A DNA stretch of 64,000 bases from Runella defluvii (GTDB taxonomy: Bacteria > Bacteroidota > Bacteroidia > Cytophagales > Spirosomataceae). The stretch spans positions 197,224 to 261,223 of the forward strand of contig NZ_JACIBY010000009.1 in the NCBI RefSeq assembly GCF_014195535.1. The letters run 5' to 3'. Below, piece after piece: positions 9,822 through 18,144 of this stretch. The translations under genes were made by a program, and so were the position numbers. Within the stretch, counting starts at the first letter, position 1. Each line of letters begins with the position of its first letter. The notes beneath the pieces were generated by a model. That model ran no database searches and was not told the DNA's origin. It saw only the letters and a list, made by a program, of their open reading frames with translations.

Positions 9822-9857
9822 TACCCCAAATATATCCTTATTTATGCCCCACAAATA
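9822..9857. promoter_or_regulatory. Candidate direct-repeat regulator site
   Basis: TACCCCAAATA (9822-9832) and TGCCCCACAAATA (9845-9857) form an imperfect direct repeat with about 23 bp between starts, roughly two helical turns. The first word is identical to 6881-6891 upstream of the LytTR regulator. LytTR proteins typically bind spaced direct repeats; linking these sites to this regulator is inference. Confidence 0.3.
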
Positions 9858-9941
9858 CCAAGATAATTATTTTGTCATTGACCATAAATAGCCATTTTAT
9901 TAAACTTTTTGTCCTATTTCGCTATAAAACTTGCCAATTGG

Positions 9942-9972
9942 TTTAATTTGTTACTATCTCTAGGTATCTTTG
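9942..9972 (+). promoter_or_regulatory. Candidate promoter for the AraC gene at 10035
   Basis: The -7 box TATCTTTG (9965-9972) is a full match to TAnnTTTG and sits 19 nt after TTTA (9942-9945), a 3/4 match to -33. Transcription from about 9979 excludes the upstream TTG start at 9909 and supports the ATG at 10035. Confidence 0.4.
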
Positions 9973-10034
9973 GTACTCACATTGCGTCAAAACTTACAAC
10001 TATCCAATGTTCCAACCTACTAACTGCCGATGCA

Positions 10035-10862
10035 ATGAAGCCATATACTTTCATGACAACTGCCGCAGAGTCAACCCTTAACGTCAATTTATTATACTCA
10101 GACGCTGATTTTGAATGGAATGAGTTTAACCTTCCAATTCTACCCTCGCATCAGTGGTTTCAGTACCCATTGCCTAATTCAGGGGCTAAACTTGCCATTG
10201 TATTTATCTCACCTACCCCCTCCATTAAGTTTATTGATTGCGCCCTCTATCCAAATCAACCCATTACGTGGTTTGAAGGGGTAGGGCCGCACACCAAATG
10301 GAAAGGGTTCTTTATCGTCACAAAAGATGACTATTTAGAAAAAAGTTTCGCCTTACAAACCAATGAGTTACGGATGAACCAAACATCCTATCCGCTCCCC
10401 CCCGCCTGCTTTACGTCTCTGTTAGCTCTGACTGGCTGGGCCACGGGCGATTTGAAGGAGTTTGTCTCCCCAAAAAAACTTATTCATGACTTTTTACGGC
10501 AGGCTTGCTCGTCAATTGACCTCAACAGCCCTTCTGCACCAACCAATAAGGTGGTAAAGCACTTAGAGGAACTTGTTGAGAATCACTTAGAAGGAGGTTT
10601 TTTACCCAAAATTGATGAGATAGCTTTAGAACTCAACATGCACAAAGTAACGCTCCAAAACAAGTTTAAACAAGTTCACAATAAATCACTCTACGAATAT
10701 TACCTTGACCGAAAGCTTGAAAGAGCCTGCGAGCTTTTAAAATATTTTAAAGTGCAAGAAGTTGCTGAACGCTTAGGATATACGCAAGCCATCAAATTCA
10801 TTATTGTCTTCAAAAAACGTTACAACATTACCCCAAAACAGTTTGTACAAGGACAATTTTGA
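10035..10862 (+). CDS. AraC-family transcriptional regulator
   Basis: 275 residues from the ATG at 10035 (MKPYTFMTTAAE), chosen because a promoter candidate lies at 9942-9972. The N-terminal 170 residues have no clear family signature. The C-terminal 95 residues carry the AraC double helix-turn-helix: IDEIALELNMHKVTLQNKFK and VQEVAERLGYTQAIKFIIVF, ending in YNITPKQFVQ. The target is unknown; proximity to the two-component genes suggests it is controlled by or works with them. A strong bidirectional terminator follows at 10883-10925. Confidence 0.85.
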   Translation: MKPYTFMTTAAESTLNVNLLYSDADFEWNEFNLPILPSHQWFQYPLPNSGAKLAIVFISPTPSIKFIDCALYPNQPITWFEGVGPHTKWKGFFIVTKDDYLEKSFALQTNELRMNQTSYPLPPACFTSLLALTGWATGDLKEFVSPKKLIHDFLRQACSSIDLNSPSAPTNKVVKHLEELVENHLEGGFLPKIDEIALELNMHKVTLQNKFKQVHNKSLYEYYLDRKLERACELLKYFKVQEVAERLGYTQAIKFIIVFKKRYNITPKQFVQGQF

Positions 10863-10882
10863 TACCCGAATGAATAACAATT

Positions 10883-10925
10883 AAATGTCCCAGCTCATTG
10901 GTTGATGAGTTGGGACATTTTTTTT
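10883..10925. terminator. Bidirectional terminator between convergent genes
   Basis: Arms 10883-10898 and 10905-10920 pair over 16 bp (one G-U) around a 6-nt loop, with A-rich and T-rich flanks on both sides. It separates the AraC gene from the convergent Nudix regulator. Confidence 0.85.
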
Positions 10926-11645
10926 CTATTTTGCTTCAAAGCTGTATAAAAAAGGTGCTTTATGGGCTGCGCCCGAATACTGCTTATCGTGGCGCTTTAG
11001 AATCCCCAATCCCAACATTTTACGCTGAAATGCCCCACGGTGAAGTTTTTCACCTAAAATAGCTTCATAGACCTTTTGGAGATCTCCCATCGTAAAAAGC
11101 GGTGGCAATAAGTTCATCCCAACAAGTTGTCGTTCTAAGTTGTCGCGTAGTGTTTGTAGGGCTTTGTTCACTATGTTGCCGTGGTCAAGCATCAGTTCGG
11201 GAAGGTCGTCTAAACTGTACCAATCACATGAATCAGAAAGTGCGTCAGGCGTAGGAACCACCTCACTATAATTAATAAGGGCATAATAGGCTACCGAAAT
11301 AAACCGATCCAACATCCATTCGTACGTTTGGATGGAATGCCCATTGGCTTCAAGAATCGTTTGCATCACTTCTGGTCGAAATCGAGCCACGTCCCCAAAG
11401 GTATAAAACTGCTCTAGGTAAATATTATCCAAGCCCGTCCGTTCTTTCAAACCTCGGCGCACCGCATCGTTTAGGTTTTCATCTATTTTCACAAAGCCCC
11501 CTGGCAAAGCAAAAAGCCCTGTATTATGGTACTTTGTAATCAATATTTTGAGTTTTTCTCCCGAAAACCCAAAGATAACCGAATCGTAGGCAATGTGTCT
11601 TAAATACGCTGTTTGCTTCACTGGTGACTGATTTTTAACCGACAA
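10926..11645 (-). CDS. Nudix-domain transcriptional regulator (NrtR/AraR-like)
   Basis: 239 residues. The N-terminal two thirds is a Nudix fold with ALPGGFVKIDENLNDAV at about 46-62, but the Nudix box is degenerate: the REUxEE core reads R64-G65-L66-K67-E68-R69, so key metal-binding glutamates are missing and hydrolase activity is unlikely. Residues about 155-235 form a winged-helix-like C-terminus (MGDLQKVYEAILGEKLHRGA, FQRKMLGLGI). This architecture is that of NrtR-type sensors, which in Bacteroidota include the arabinose regulator AraR. It is divergent from the esterase cluster, and a palindrome at 11693-11717 between them is a plausible operator. The effector is unknown. Confidence 0.85.
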   Translation of the reverse strand: MSVKNQSPVKQTAYLRHIAYDSVIFGFSGEKLKILITKYHNTGLFALPGGFVKIDENLNDAVRRGLKERTGLDNIYLEQFYTFGDVARFRPEVMQTILEANGHSIQTYEWMLDRFISVAYYALINYSEVVPTPDALSDSCDWYSLDDLPELMLDHGNIVNKALQTLRDNLERQLVGMNLLPPLFTMGDLQKVYEAILGEKLHRGAFQRKMLGLGILKRHDKQYSGAAHKAPFLYSFEAK

Positions 11646-11692
11646 ATGTAAATTTTTTTCAAATAAATAGGATAATTTTCAAAAAGCAATTA

Positions 11693-11717
11693 TTATTGTC
11701 ACAAAATGAGACAATAA
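11693..11717. promoter_or_regulatory. Palindrome between Nudix regulator and carboxylesterase, candidate operator
   Basis: TTATTGTC (11693-11700) and GACAATAA (11710-11717) are exact inverted repeats separated by 9 bp. They lie 20 bp before the esterase start and 48 bp from the regulator start. Placement and symmetry suggest binding by the divergent Nudix regulator, which would then control both directions. Confidence 0.5.
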
Positions 11718-11736
11718 ATAAATTTAATCAAAGTTT

Positions 11737-13365
11737 ATGAAGAAATTAGTCTATTTGTTAGGACTTTTCTTAGCTACCCAAATGCCCACCGAAGCTCAAA
11801 ATAATGCATTTTCGGTGCAAACCACCGTTGAAAATGGCGTCATTGAAGGGAATTATGATACAAAAACGGGTATTCAAACCTATTTTGGCGTACCTTTTGC
11901 CAAACCTCCCGTTGGCGAACTACGTTGGAAAGCCCCCCAGCCCGCCGACAATTGGAAAGGGGTAAAACAAACCAAACAATTTAGTGCTCGTCCGATGCAA
12001 ACCGTTGTGTTTGGCGACATGAATTCCCGCTCAAATGGCGTCAGCGAGGACTGTTTATACCTTAATGTATGGACACCTGCCAAACGTAACACCAAAGATT
12101 TACCCGTTCTGGTCTACTTTTATGGTGGCGGCAATGTAGCTGGCGATGCCTCAGAACCACGCTACGACGGCGAAAGCATGGCTAAAAAGGGAGTAGTGGT
12201 CGTCACTTGCAACTATCGTTTGAATATTTTTGGTTTTTTAACACACCCCGAACTCACCGCCGAAGCGCCTTACAAAGCTTCTGGTAATTACGGAATGCTT
12301 GACCAAGCTGCCGCCCTCAAATGGGTTCAAAAAAACATAGCAGCCTTTGGTGGCGACCCTAAAAAAGTAACGATTGCGGGCGAATCGGCTGGTTCAATTG
12401 GCGTAAGTTGCCAGATGGCCTCTCCTTTGTCGAGAAATTTGATTGCAGGAGCTATTGGTGAAAGTGGTGCAGGTATCAATCCAACGATGGCACCCGTACT
12501 GCTGGCAGAAGGTGAAAAACAAGGCGCTGAGTTTTTGCTAAAAGCTGGAATAAAATCCATCAAAGAATTGAGAGGAATGTCAACGCGTGAGATTTACGAA
12601 ATTTACAACGAATCTCGCCGCTTTGGATTCCCCATTGTAATTGATAACTATTTCTTAACCAAAACATTACCTCAGGTTTTCGCTGCCAAAGAACAAGCGC
12701 AAGTTCCCCTGTTGGTCGGCTGGAACTCTGCCGAAATTCCAGGGCAAGCCTTCATGCAAGGACAACCCTATAAAGAAGAAAACTACGTAGCACGCGTCAA
12801 AAAAGAGTATCCTACTGATTTTGAGGAAGTTTTAAAATTATATCCCCACGGCTCAGAAAAAGAAATTGAACTCTCCGCAACGGCCTTAGCAGCCGACCGA
12901 TTCATTTCTTACAGCACTTGGAAATGGTTTGATTTGCACCGCAACAACAGTTCTCAACCTGTTTACCGCTATTTATACAGCAAACTTCGCCCTGACTTGG
13001 TGGACAAATCGCTGGCATCTGGGTTAGCTGGTGGTACAGTACGGGCCGACGCCAATGCCCCCAAGCCTCCCAAAGCCGTAGGGGCACCACACGCCTGTGA
13101 AATTGAATACGCGATGGGCAACCTTCCGCTAGTGAAAGAATATGCTTGGACTGCCGATGATTTTAAAGTATCGGATACGATGCTGAATTATTTTGCCAAT
13201 TTTGTCAAAACAGGAAATCCAAACGGAGATAAACTTCCCAATTGGAAAGCCGCAAAGGCGGGAGAGAGTACCCCACCCGTGATGATTTTGGATGTTGAGT
13301 CTCGTACCGAAAGTGCCAAAGACGATGCTCGTTATTTGTTTCTTGACAAAGCGTATAAAAACTAA
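11737..13365 (+). CDS. Secreted type-B carboxylesterase 1
   Basis: 542 residues with a signal peptide (MKKLVYLLGLFLATQMPTEA, cleavage near 20). Type-B carboxylesterase landmarks are in order: FGVPFAKPPVGELRWKAPQP (50-69), EDCLYLNVWTP (104-114), oxyanion-hole FYGGG (128-132), nucleophile Ser217 in GESAG, and the catalytic His in GAPHACEIEYAM near 450. The enzyme should hydrolyse carboxylic ester bonds outside the cytoplasm. First gene of the hydrolase cluster, with its own candidate operator; two further paralogs follow at 13500 and 16444. Confidence 0.93.
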   Translation: MKKLVYLLGLFLATQMPTEAQNNAFSVQTTVENGVIEGNYDTKTGIQTYFGVPFAKPPVGELRWKAPQPADNWKGVKQTKQFSARPMQTVVFGDMNSRSNGVSEDCLYLNVWTPAKRNTKDLPVLVYFYGGGNVAGDASEPRYDGESMAKKGVVVVTCNYRLNIFGFLTHPELTAEAPYKASGNYGMLDQAAALKWVQKNIAAFGGDPKKVTIAGESAGSIGVSCQMASPLSRNLIAGAIGESGAGINPTMAPVLLAEGEKQGAEFLLKAGIKSIKELRGMSTREIYEIYNESRRFGFPIVIDNYFLTKTLPQVFAAKEQAQVPLLVGWNSAEIPGQAFMQGQPYKEENYVARVKKEYPTDFEEVLKLYPHGSEKEIELSATALAADRFISYSTWKWFDLHRNNSSQPVYRYLYSKLRPDLVDKSLASGLAGGTVRADANAPKPPKAVGAPHACEIEYAMGNLPLVKEYAWTADDFKVSDTMLNYFANFVKTGNPNGDKLPNWKAAKAGESTPPVMILDVESRTESAKDDARYLFLDKAYKN

Positions 13366-13384
13366 CCTATCTATACGTGGGCGA

Positions 13385-13416
13385 GTTTATGGTCAGACGA
13401 TAGTCAGACCGTAAAC
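13385..13416 (+). other. Intergenic hairpin between carboxylesterases 1 and 2
   Basis: GTTTATGGTC (13385-13394) and GACCGTAAAC (13407-13416) pair with one G-U around a 12-nt loop. A T-run appears only 20 nt later, so this is at best a weak terminator or a processing hairpin. Confidence 0.35.
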
Positions 13417-13499
13417 GACCGTAAGCTTGCCTGCATTTTTTCTTTACCAATCAAGATTCCCGCTTGTCCCGATTCCCAAAGTGAAAAACTATACGAAAA

Positions 13500-15020
13500 A
13501 TGAAAAAGCTCATTTTATTCATCACACTTCACTTATCACTCATCCCAATTCTAAAAGGACAACTTGTCGTTCAAACCGCCAACGGTAAAGTCGAAGGTTA
13601 CGTTAAAGAAAATTTACGTATATACACAGGAGTTCCTTTTGCTACACCACCCATTGGTGACTTGCGCTGGAAAGCCCCCCAACCCGTACAAAATTGGACA
13701 GGCGTAAAAAAATGTACCGAATTTTCAGCAAGTCCAATTCAAAACAAACCCCAGCCTTTTTACTGTTGGTCTGAAGAGTTTATTGCCAAACCTGAGCCGT
13801 TAAGTGAAGATTGTTTGTATCTCAATGTGTGGACACCCGCCAAATCAAAAGCAGAAAAGCTACCCGTTTTTGTTTGGATTTATGGCGGCGGTCTAAACAG
13901 TGGCTCGGCCAATTGCGACATTTATAACGGTGAAGAAATGGCTAAGAAAGGCATTGTTTTTGTCAGCATCAATTACCGCGTGGGGGTATTGGGTTTTATG
14001 GCTCATCCTGACCTTACCAAAGAATCGGGCTACCATGCTTCAGGAAACTACGGGTTTTTAGACCAAATCGCGGCACTTCAATGGGTTCAACAAAACATTG
14101 CAAATTTTGGAGGAAATCCTGCCAACGTCACCATTGCAGGCCAATCGGCAGGCGCTTTTAGTGTGAATGCCCTGATTGCTTCCCCCTTGGCCAAAGGCTT
14201 ATTTCACAAAGCCATTCCACAAAGTGGCGGGTTGCTATCAAACCGTTTGAGTTACAACCTCACCGATGCGGAAAAACAAGGGCTTAAATTTATGGAAAAA
14301 GCCAAGTGTAGTTCCCTCGCCGAATTGCGCAGTAAATCAGCAGACGAACTTCAAAAACTTAGCAATGCCCAAGATGCAGGGCGGTTTGGGGTAACAATGG
14401 ACGGATACGTCTTGCCCACAGATATTTTGGCTCATTTTAAAAACGGCAAACACAACCAAGTTCCACTACTTACAGGCTGGGTAACGGGCGATGGCAGTTT
14501 TCTAGGTGAAAGCAAAACCACCTTGGAGGAATATCAAAAAGAAGCGCAAACCAACTACGGTGACAAAGCCGCTGACTACCTGCGTATTTTTCCCGCTACC
14601 ACCAATGATGAAGTAAAGGCAATCAAACAAAAACAAACTTTGCTGGGCTTTGCCGCAATGCCTTCGCACTTATTGGCTACTTATACCAACAAACCAAGCT
14701 ATTTATATCAGTTCAGCCACGTTCCACCCGACAAGCCTAATTTCCCAAATTATGGCGCTTTTCACACTTCCGAAGTTCCGTATGCGTTACATACGTTACA
14801 CACATGGAACCGTCCTTGGAAAGCAGAAGACAAAGAATTAGAGCACATTATGTCGTCTTATTGGGTCAATTTTGCCAAAACAGGCAACCCGAACGGCCAA
14901 GGACTTCCTGAGTGGAAAACCTACGACAAAGCCACGGGCAATATTCTTGTATTGGACACCAAAACCTATTCCCAACAAGGCTTATTTAAACGCGAATTTG
15001 ACTTTTTAGAAGCAAATTAG
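13500..15020 (+). CDS. Secreted type-B carboxylesterase 2
   Basis: 506 residues with a signal peptide (MKKLILFITLHLSLIPILKG). Family landmarks are TGVPFATPPIGDLRWKAPQP (43-62), EDCLYLNVWTP (103-113), oxyanion-hole IYGGGL, nucleophile Ser216 in GQSAG, and the His of GAFHTSEVPYAL near 420. It differs from neighbour 1 in the nucleophile elbow (GQSAG instead of GESAG) and in an extra segment after residue 80, suggesting a different ester specificity. It is 32 bp upstream of the amidohydrolase and likely cotranscribed with it. The natural substrate cannot be read from sequence. Confidence 0.92.
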   Translation: MKKLILFITLHLSLIPILKGQLVVQTANGKVEGYVKENLRIYTGVPFATPPIGDLRWKAPQPVQNWTGVKKCTEFSASPIQNKPQPFYCWSEEFIAKPEPLSEDCLYLNVWTPAKSKAEKLPVFVWIYGGGLNSGSANCDIYNGEEMAKKGIVFVSINYRVGVLGFMAHPDLTKESGYHASGNYGFLDQIAALQWVQQNIANFGGNPANVTIAGQSAGAFSVNALIASPLAKGLFHKAIPQSGGLLSNRLSYNLTDAEKQGLKFMEKAKCSSLAELRSKSADELQKLSNAQDAGRFGVTMDGYVLPTDILAHFKNGKHNQVPLLTGWVTGDGSFLGESKTTLEEYQKEAQTNYGDKAADYLRIFPATTNDEVKAIKQKQTLLGFAAMPSHLLATYTNKPSYLYQFSHVPPDKPNFPNYGAFHTSEVPYALHTLHTWNRPWKAEDKELEHIMSSYWVNFAKTGNPNGQGLPEWKTYDKATGNILVLDTKTYSQQGLFKREFDFLEAN

Positions 15021-15052
15021 CGTAGCTTTGGTAGTACAAAAACACGACGACA

Positions 15053-16408
15053 ATGAAACACTTACTTACACTTCTTGCGCTACTTGTAGCTTGGGGCTTA
15101 AACGCCCAAAAAATTGTTGATTCTCGTCAACGCGAAATCGTCATTAAAAACGTGTCAGTCCTTCCCATGAATACCGAAACCGTTCTCAGCAACCAAACGG
15201 TGGTGGTTAAAAATGGGGAAATTTCTGCAATGGGGACAAAAGTTGTTTACGCCAAAGACGCGCTGGTCATCGACGCCAAAGGTAAATTTCTACTGCCTGG
15301 CTTGGCCGAAATGCACGCCCACGTTCCGCCCGTCGATGACATTGAACCGATGAAAGAAGTATTGTTGCTCTTTGCTGCCAACGGTGTCACAACCATCCGA
15401 GGAATGTTGGGGCATCCACTGCACTTGGAGCTACGCAAAAAAATACAAACAGGAGACATTTTGGGGCCTCGGCTATATACTTCAGGGCCTTCGTTCAGCG
15501 GTGCAAGTGTCAAAACGCCAGAAGAAGGCATTGAGCGCGTAAGAAGCCAAAAACGGGCTGGGTATGATTTTATGAAAATGCACCCCGGGCTCTCCAAAAG
15601 CAATTTTGAAGCAGTAATCAAAGCTGCCAATGAGGAGGGCATGACCTACGGCGGGCACGTTTCGTTTAATGTAGGACTTTGGCGCTCCATTGAGGCCAAT
15701 TATGCCACCATTGACCACTTAGACGGTATTGTTCAAAGTTTAATCCCCCGCTTGGACACCCTCAGCGAAGACGAAGTGGGGCTCTTTGGAATGTTTGCTG
15801 GGCATCGGGCTGATTTAAGCCAACTCAACAAAGCGCTACAAGCCATTCGTGAACACCATATTTGGATTGTTCCAACCCAAACCCTTGCCGAGCATTGGCA
15901 ATCGCCCAAACGCTCGGTGGACGATATGCTAGCAGCACCCGAGATGAAATACATGAGCAAAGCCCAGTTAGCTAGTTGGGCAACGGCCAAACAAAACACC
16001 TTTAAAAGCCCTCAATACAAACCCGAATCTGTATTAAAATACAACGAAATCCGTAAGAAAGTCATTTACGAATGCCAAAAACAAGGGGTTGGGCTGTTGT
16101 TGGGTTCGGATGCGCCGCAAGTTTTTAGCGTCCCAGGGTTTTCACTCAAACACGAGCTAACTTACTTGGTGGAGGCAGGACTAACTCCTTACGAAGCACT
16201 CAGAACAGGCACCTATAACGTTGGACAGTTTTTTAAGAACGACAACTTGGGGGTCATCAAAAAAGGGGCTGTAGCCGACTTGGTTCTGCTCAATGCAAAT
16301 CCAATGAAAGATATAAGCGCTGTGGGTGAGGTAGAAGGGGTGATGCTCAATGGCAAATGGCTTTCCAAAGAGGAGATTAAGAACACGTTGAAAAAATTAG
16401 AAAAATAA
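15053..16408 (+). CDS. Secreted metal-dependent amidohydrolase
   Basis: 451 residues with a signal peptide (MKHLLTLLALLVAWGLNAQ). Amidohydrolase-superfamily features: beta-sandwich start, then LLPGLAEMHAHVPP with the H-x-H metal motif near residue 88, GGHVSFN and DHLDG histidines in mid-barrel, GSDAP near 345 with the catalytic Asp, and the C-terminal GVIKKGAVADLVLLNANPM return to the beta-sandwich. The closest functional groups are imidazolonepropionase-like or prolidase-like secreted amidohydrolases. It sits between two carboxylesterases with short gaps (32 and 35 bp), so a joint role on a compound with ester and amide bonds is possible. Confidence 0.88.
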   Translation: MKHLLTLLALLVAWGLNAQKIVDSRQREIVIKNVSVLPMNTETVLSNQTVVVKNGEISAMGTKVVYAKDALVIDAKGKFLLPGLAEMHAHVPPVDDIEPMKEVLLLFAANGVTTIRGMLGHPLHLELRKKIQTGDILGPRLYTSGPSFSGASVKTPEEGIERVRSQKRAGYDFMKMHPGLSKSNFEAVIKAANEEGMTYGGHVSFNVGLWRSIEANYATIDHLDGIVQSLIPRLDTLSEDEVGLFGMFAGHRADLSQLNKALQAIREHHIWIVPTQTLAEHWQSPKRSVDDMLAAPEMKYMSKAQLASWATAKQNTFKSPQYKPESVLKYNEIRKKVIYECQKQGVGLLLGSDAPQVFSVPGFSLKHELTYLVEAGLTPYEALRTGTYNVGQFFKNDNLGVIKKGAVADLVLLNANPMKDISAVGEVEGVMLNGKWLSKEEIKNTLKKLEK

Positions 16409-16443
16409 CCATTCAAACACCTATCAAAACACATTTTTAACAC

Positions 16444-18051
16444 ATGAAAAAACTGGTTGTATCTTGCGCTGTTGCGCTCGCCTGCACCCTAAATAGTGCT
16501 TTCGCTCAAGTGCAAACGGGCGAAAACGTAGCTGTCACCAATACCGATGCGGGCAAAGTTAGAGGCTATATTCACAATGACATTTTTACGTATAAGGGAA
16601 TACCGTATGCCGAAGCAAAACGTTTTGAAGCTCCTCAAAAACCAAAGCCTTGGACCAATGTACGAAGCTCGATGAGCTACGGCCCCGTTGCACCGCTGAT
16701 GGACCCCACTACTTCGGTGACGGACGAGCCAGAGTTCGTTTTTAACCATAGTTGGGGCTATACAAGTGAAGACTGCATGCGCATCAACGTTTGGTCACCT
16801 GGTATCAACGATGGCAAAAAACGCCCTGTGTTGTTCTGGATTCACGGAGGGGGCTTTACGGCAGGTTCATCGCAAGAACTACCTTCGTACGATGGCGAAA
16901 ATTTGGCTAAAAAAGGAGACGTCGTTGTTGTTTCTATCAACCATCGCTTGAATATTTTAGGGTATTTGGATTTGTCGGCTTACGGTGATAAATACAAACA
17001 ATCGGCCAATTTGAGCGTGCTAGACATGAAAGTAGCGCTGGAATGGGTAAAAACCAACATTGCGAACTTTGGCGGTGATCCCAACAACGTCACCATTTTT
17101 GGACAGTCAGGCGGGGGAGCGAAGGTAAATACGCTCATGGCGATGCCATCGGCCAAAGGACTATTCCACAAAGCCATCAACCAAAGTGGGGCTTTTCGTG
17201 CCGCCATGCTCGACAAAAAAACAACCCAAGCCATTGGTGCTGAGGTATTAAAGGAACTCAACATTTCGACCGACAAAGTGGATGAAGTTCAAAAAGTACC
17301 TTTCCAAACCTTGAGCGATGCGGGCAAAAGAGCCTTAAAAACCATTGCCGATAAAATGAAAGCAGAAGGAAAACCTGTCATTGGCTTTGGTTTGAGCTGG
17401 GGGCCAAGCGTGGACGGCGAGGTTCTCCCCTACCAATTGTTTTCAAATGAAGCTTTTGAACTTTCTAAAAACATTCCTTTATTGATTGGCACAACTAAAA
17501 ATGAGTTTGCCGCTTTCCGAGCGGCCCCCGCCAACAGCACCCCTGAGCAAGTATTGGAACTGGTCAAAAAATCGTATGGCGACAAAGCTGAAGCGTACAT
17601 TGCTGCCGCAAAAAAAGCATTCCCCGAAGACACCAAACCTTCAGCAGTTTTGGACATTGACGTAACTTTCCGTCCAGGGGCCGTATCTCAAGCCAAACAA
17701 AAGTCGTCGTTGGCAGGCGGGGCACCTGTTTACATGTTTATGTTTACTTGGCAGTCGCCTGTGATGGATGGAAAATACAAGGCTGTCCACTGCATGGAAA
17801 TTCCGTTTGTATTCAACAACATCGCTCGCTGCGAAGAAATGACGGGAGGTTTCAAAGACGCTTACGTGTTGGCCGATAAAATGAGCCAATCGTGGATTAA
17901 TTTCGCCAAAACGGGCAACCCAAATCATGCTGGTCTTCCCAAATGGGATGCTTATACGGCCGAAAAAGGAACGACGATGTTTTTCGACAATAAATGCGGC
18001 ATTCGGTACCACCACGACGAAGAGTTGATGAAGGTCGTTGCGCCACAATAA
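16444..18051 (+). CDS. Secreted type-B carboxylesterase 3
   Basis: 535 residues with a signal peptide (MKKLVVSCAVALACTLNSAF, then AQ). Landmarks are YKGIPYAEAKRFEAPQKP (50-67), EDCMRINVWSPG (109-120), oxyanion-hole IHGGGF (133-138), nucleophile Ser222 in GQSGG, and the His in KAVHCMEIPFVFNN near 440. The usual PPxGxLRW segment is shortened, placing it apart from the other two paralogs. It is 35 bp behind the amidohydrolase and 93 bp before the next esterase, with a hairpin in that gap. Confidence 0.92.
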   Translation: MKKLVVSCAVALACTLNSAFAQVQTGENVAVTNTDAGKVRGYIHNDIFTYKGIPYAEAKRFEAPQKPKPWTNVRSSMSYGPVAPLMDPTTSVTDEPEFVFNHSWGYTSEDCMRINVWSPGINDGKKRPVLFWIHGGGFTAGSSQELPSYDGENLAKKGDVVVVSINHRLNILGYLDLSAYGDKYKQSANLSVLDMKVALEWVKTNIANFGGDPNNVTIFGQSGGGAKVNTLMAMPSAKGLFHKAINQSGAFRAAMLDKKTTQAIGAEVLKELNISTDKVDEVQKVPFQTLSDAGKRALKTIADKMKAEGKPVIGFGLSWGPSVDGEVLPYQLFSNEAFELSKNIPLLIGTTKNEFAAFRAAPANSTPEQVLELVKKSYGDKAEAYIAAAKKAFPEDTKPSAVLDIDVTFRPGAVSQAKQKSSLAGGAPVYMFMFTWQSPVMDGKYKAVHCMEIPFVFNNIARCEEMTGGFKDAYVLADKMSQSWINFAKTGNPNHAGLPKWDAYTAEKGTTMFFDNKCGIRYHHDEELMKVVAPQ

Positions 18052-18085
18052 ATTTCAATTACCTATCAAAGTTCAATTCGTTCCG

Positions 18086-18121
18086 TCACCGTCAGGGGGT
18101 TTTCAAACTCACTGGCGGTGA
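18086..18121 (+). other. Hairpin in the leader of the esterase at 18145
   Basis: TCACCGTCAG (18086-18095) and CTGGCGGTGA (18112-18121) pair over 10 bp with one G-U, with a 16-nt internal loop. No T-run follows. Possible processing or attenuation structure. Confidence 0.35.
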
Positions 18122-18144
18122 TATTTAAACTAAATTATCAAAAC

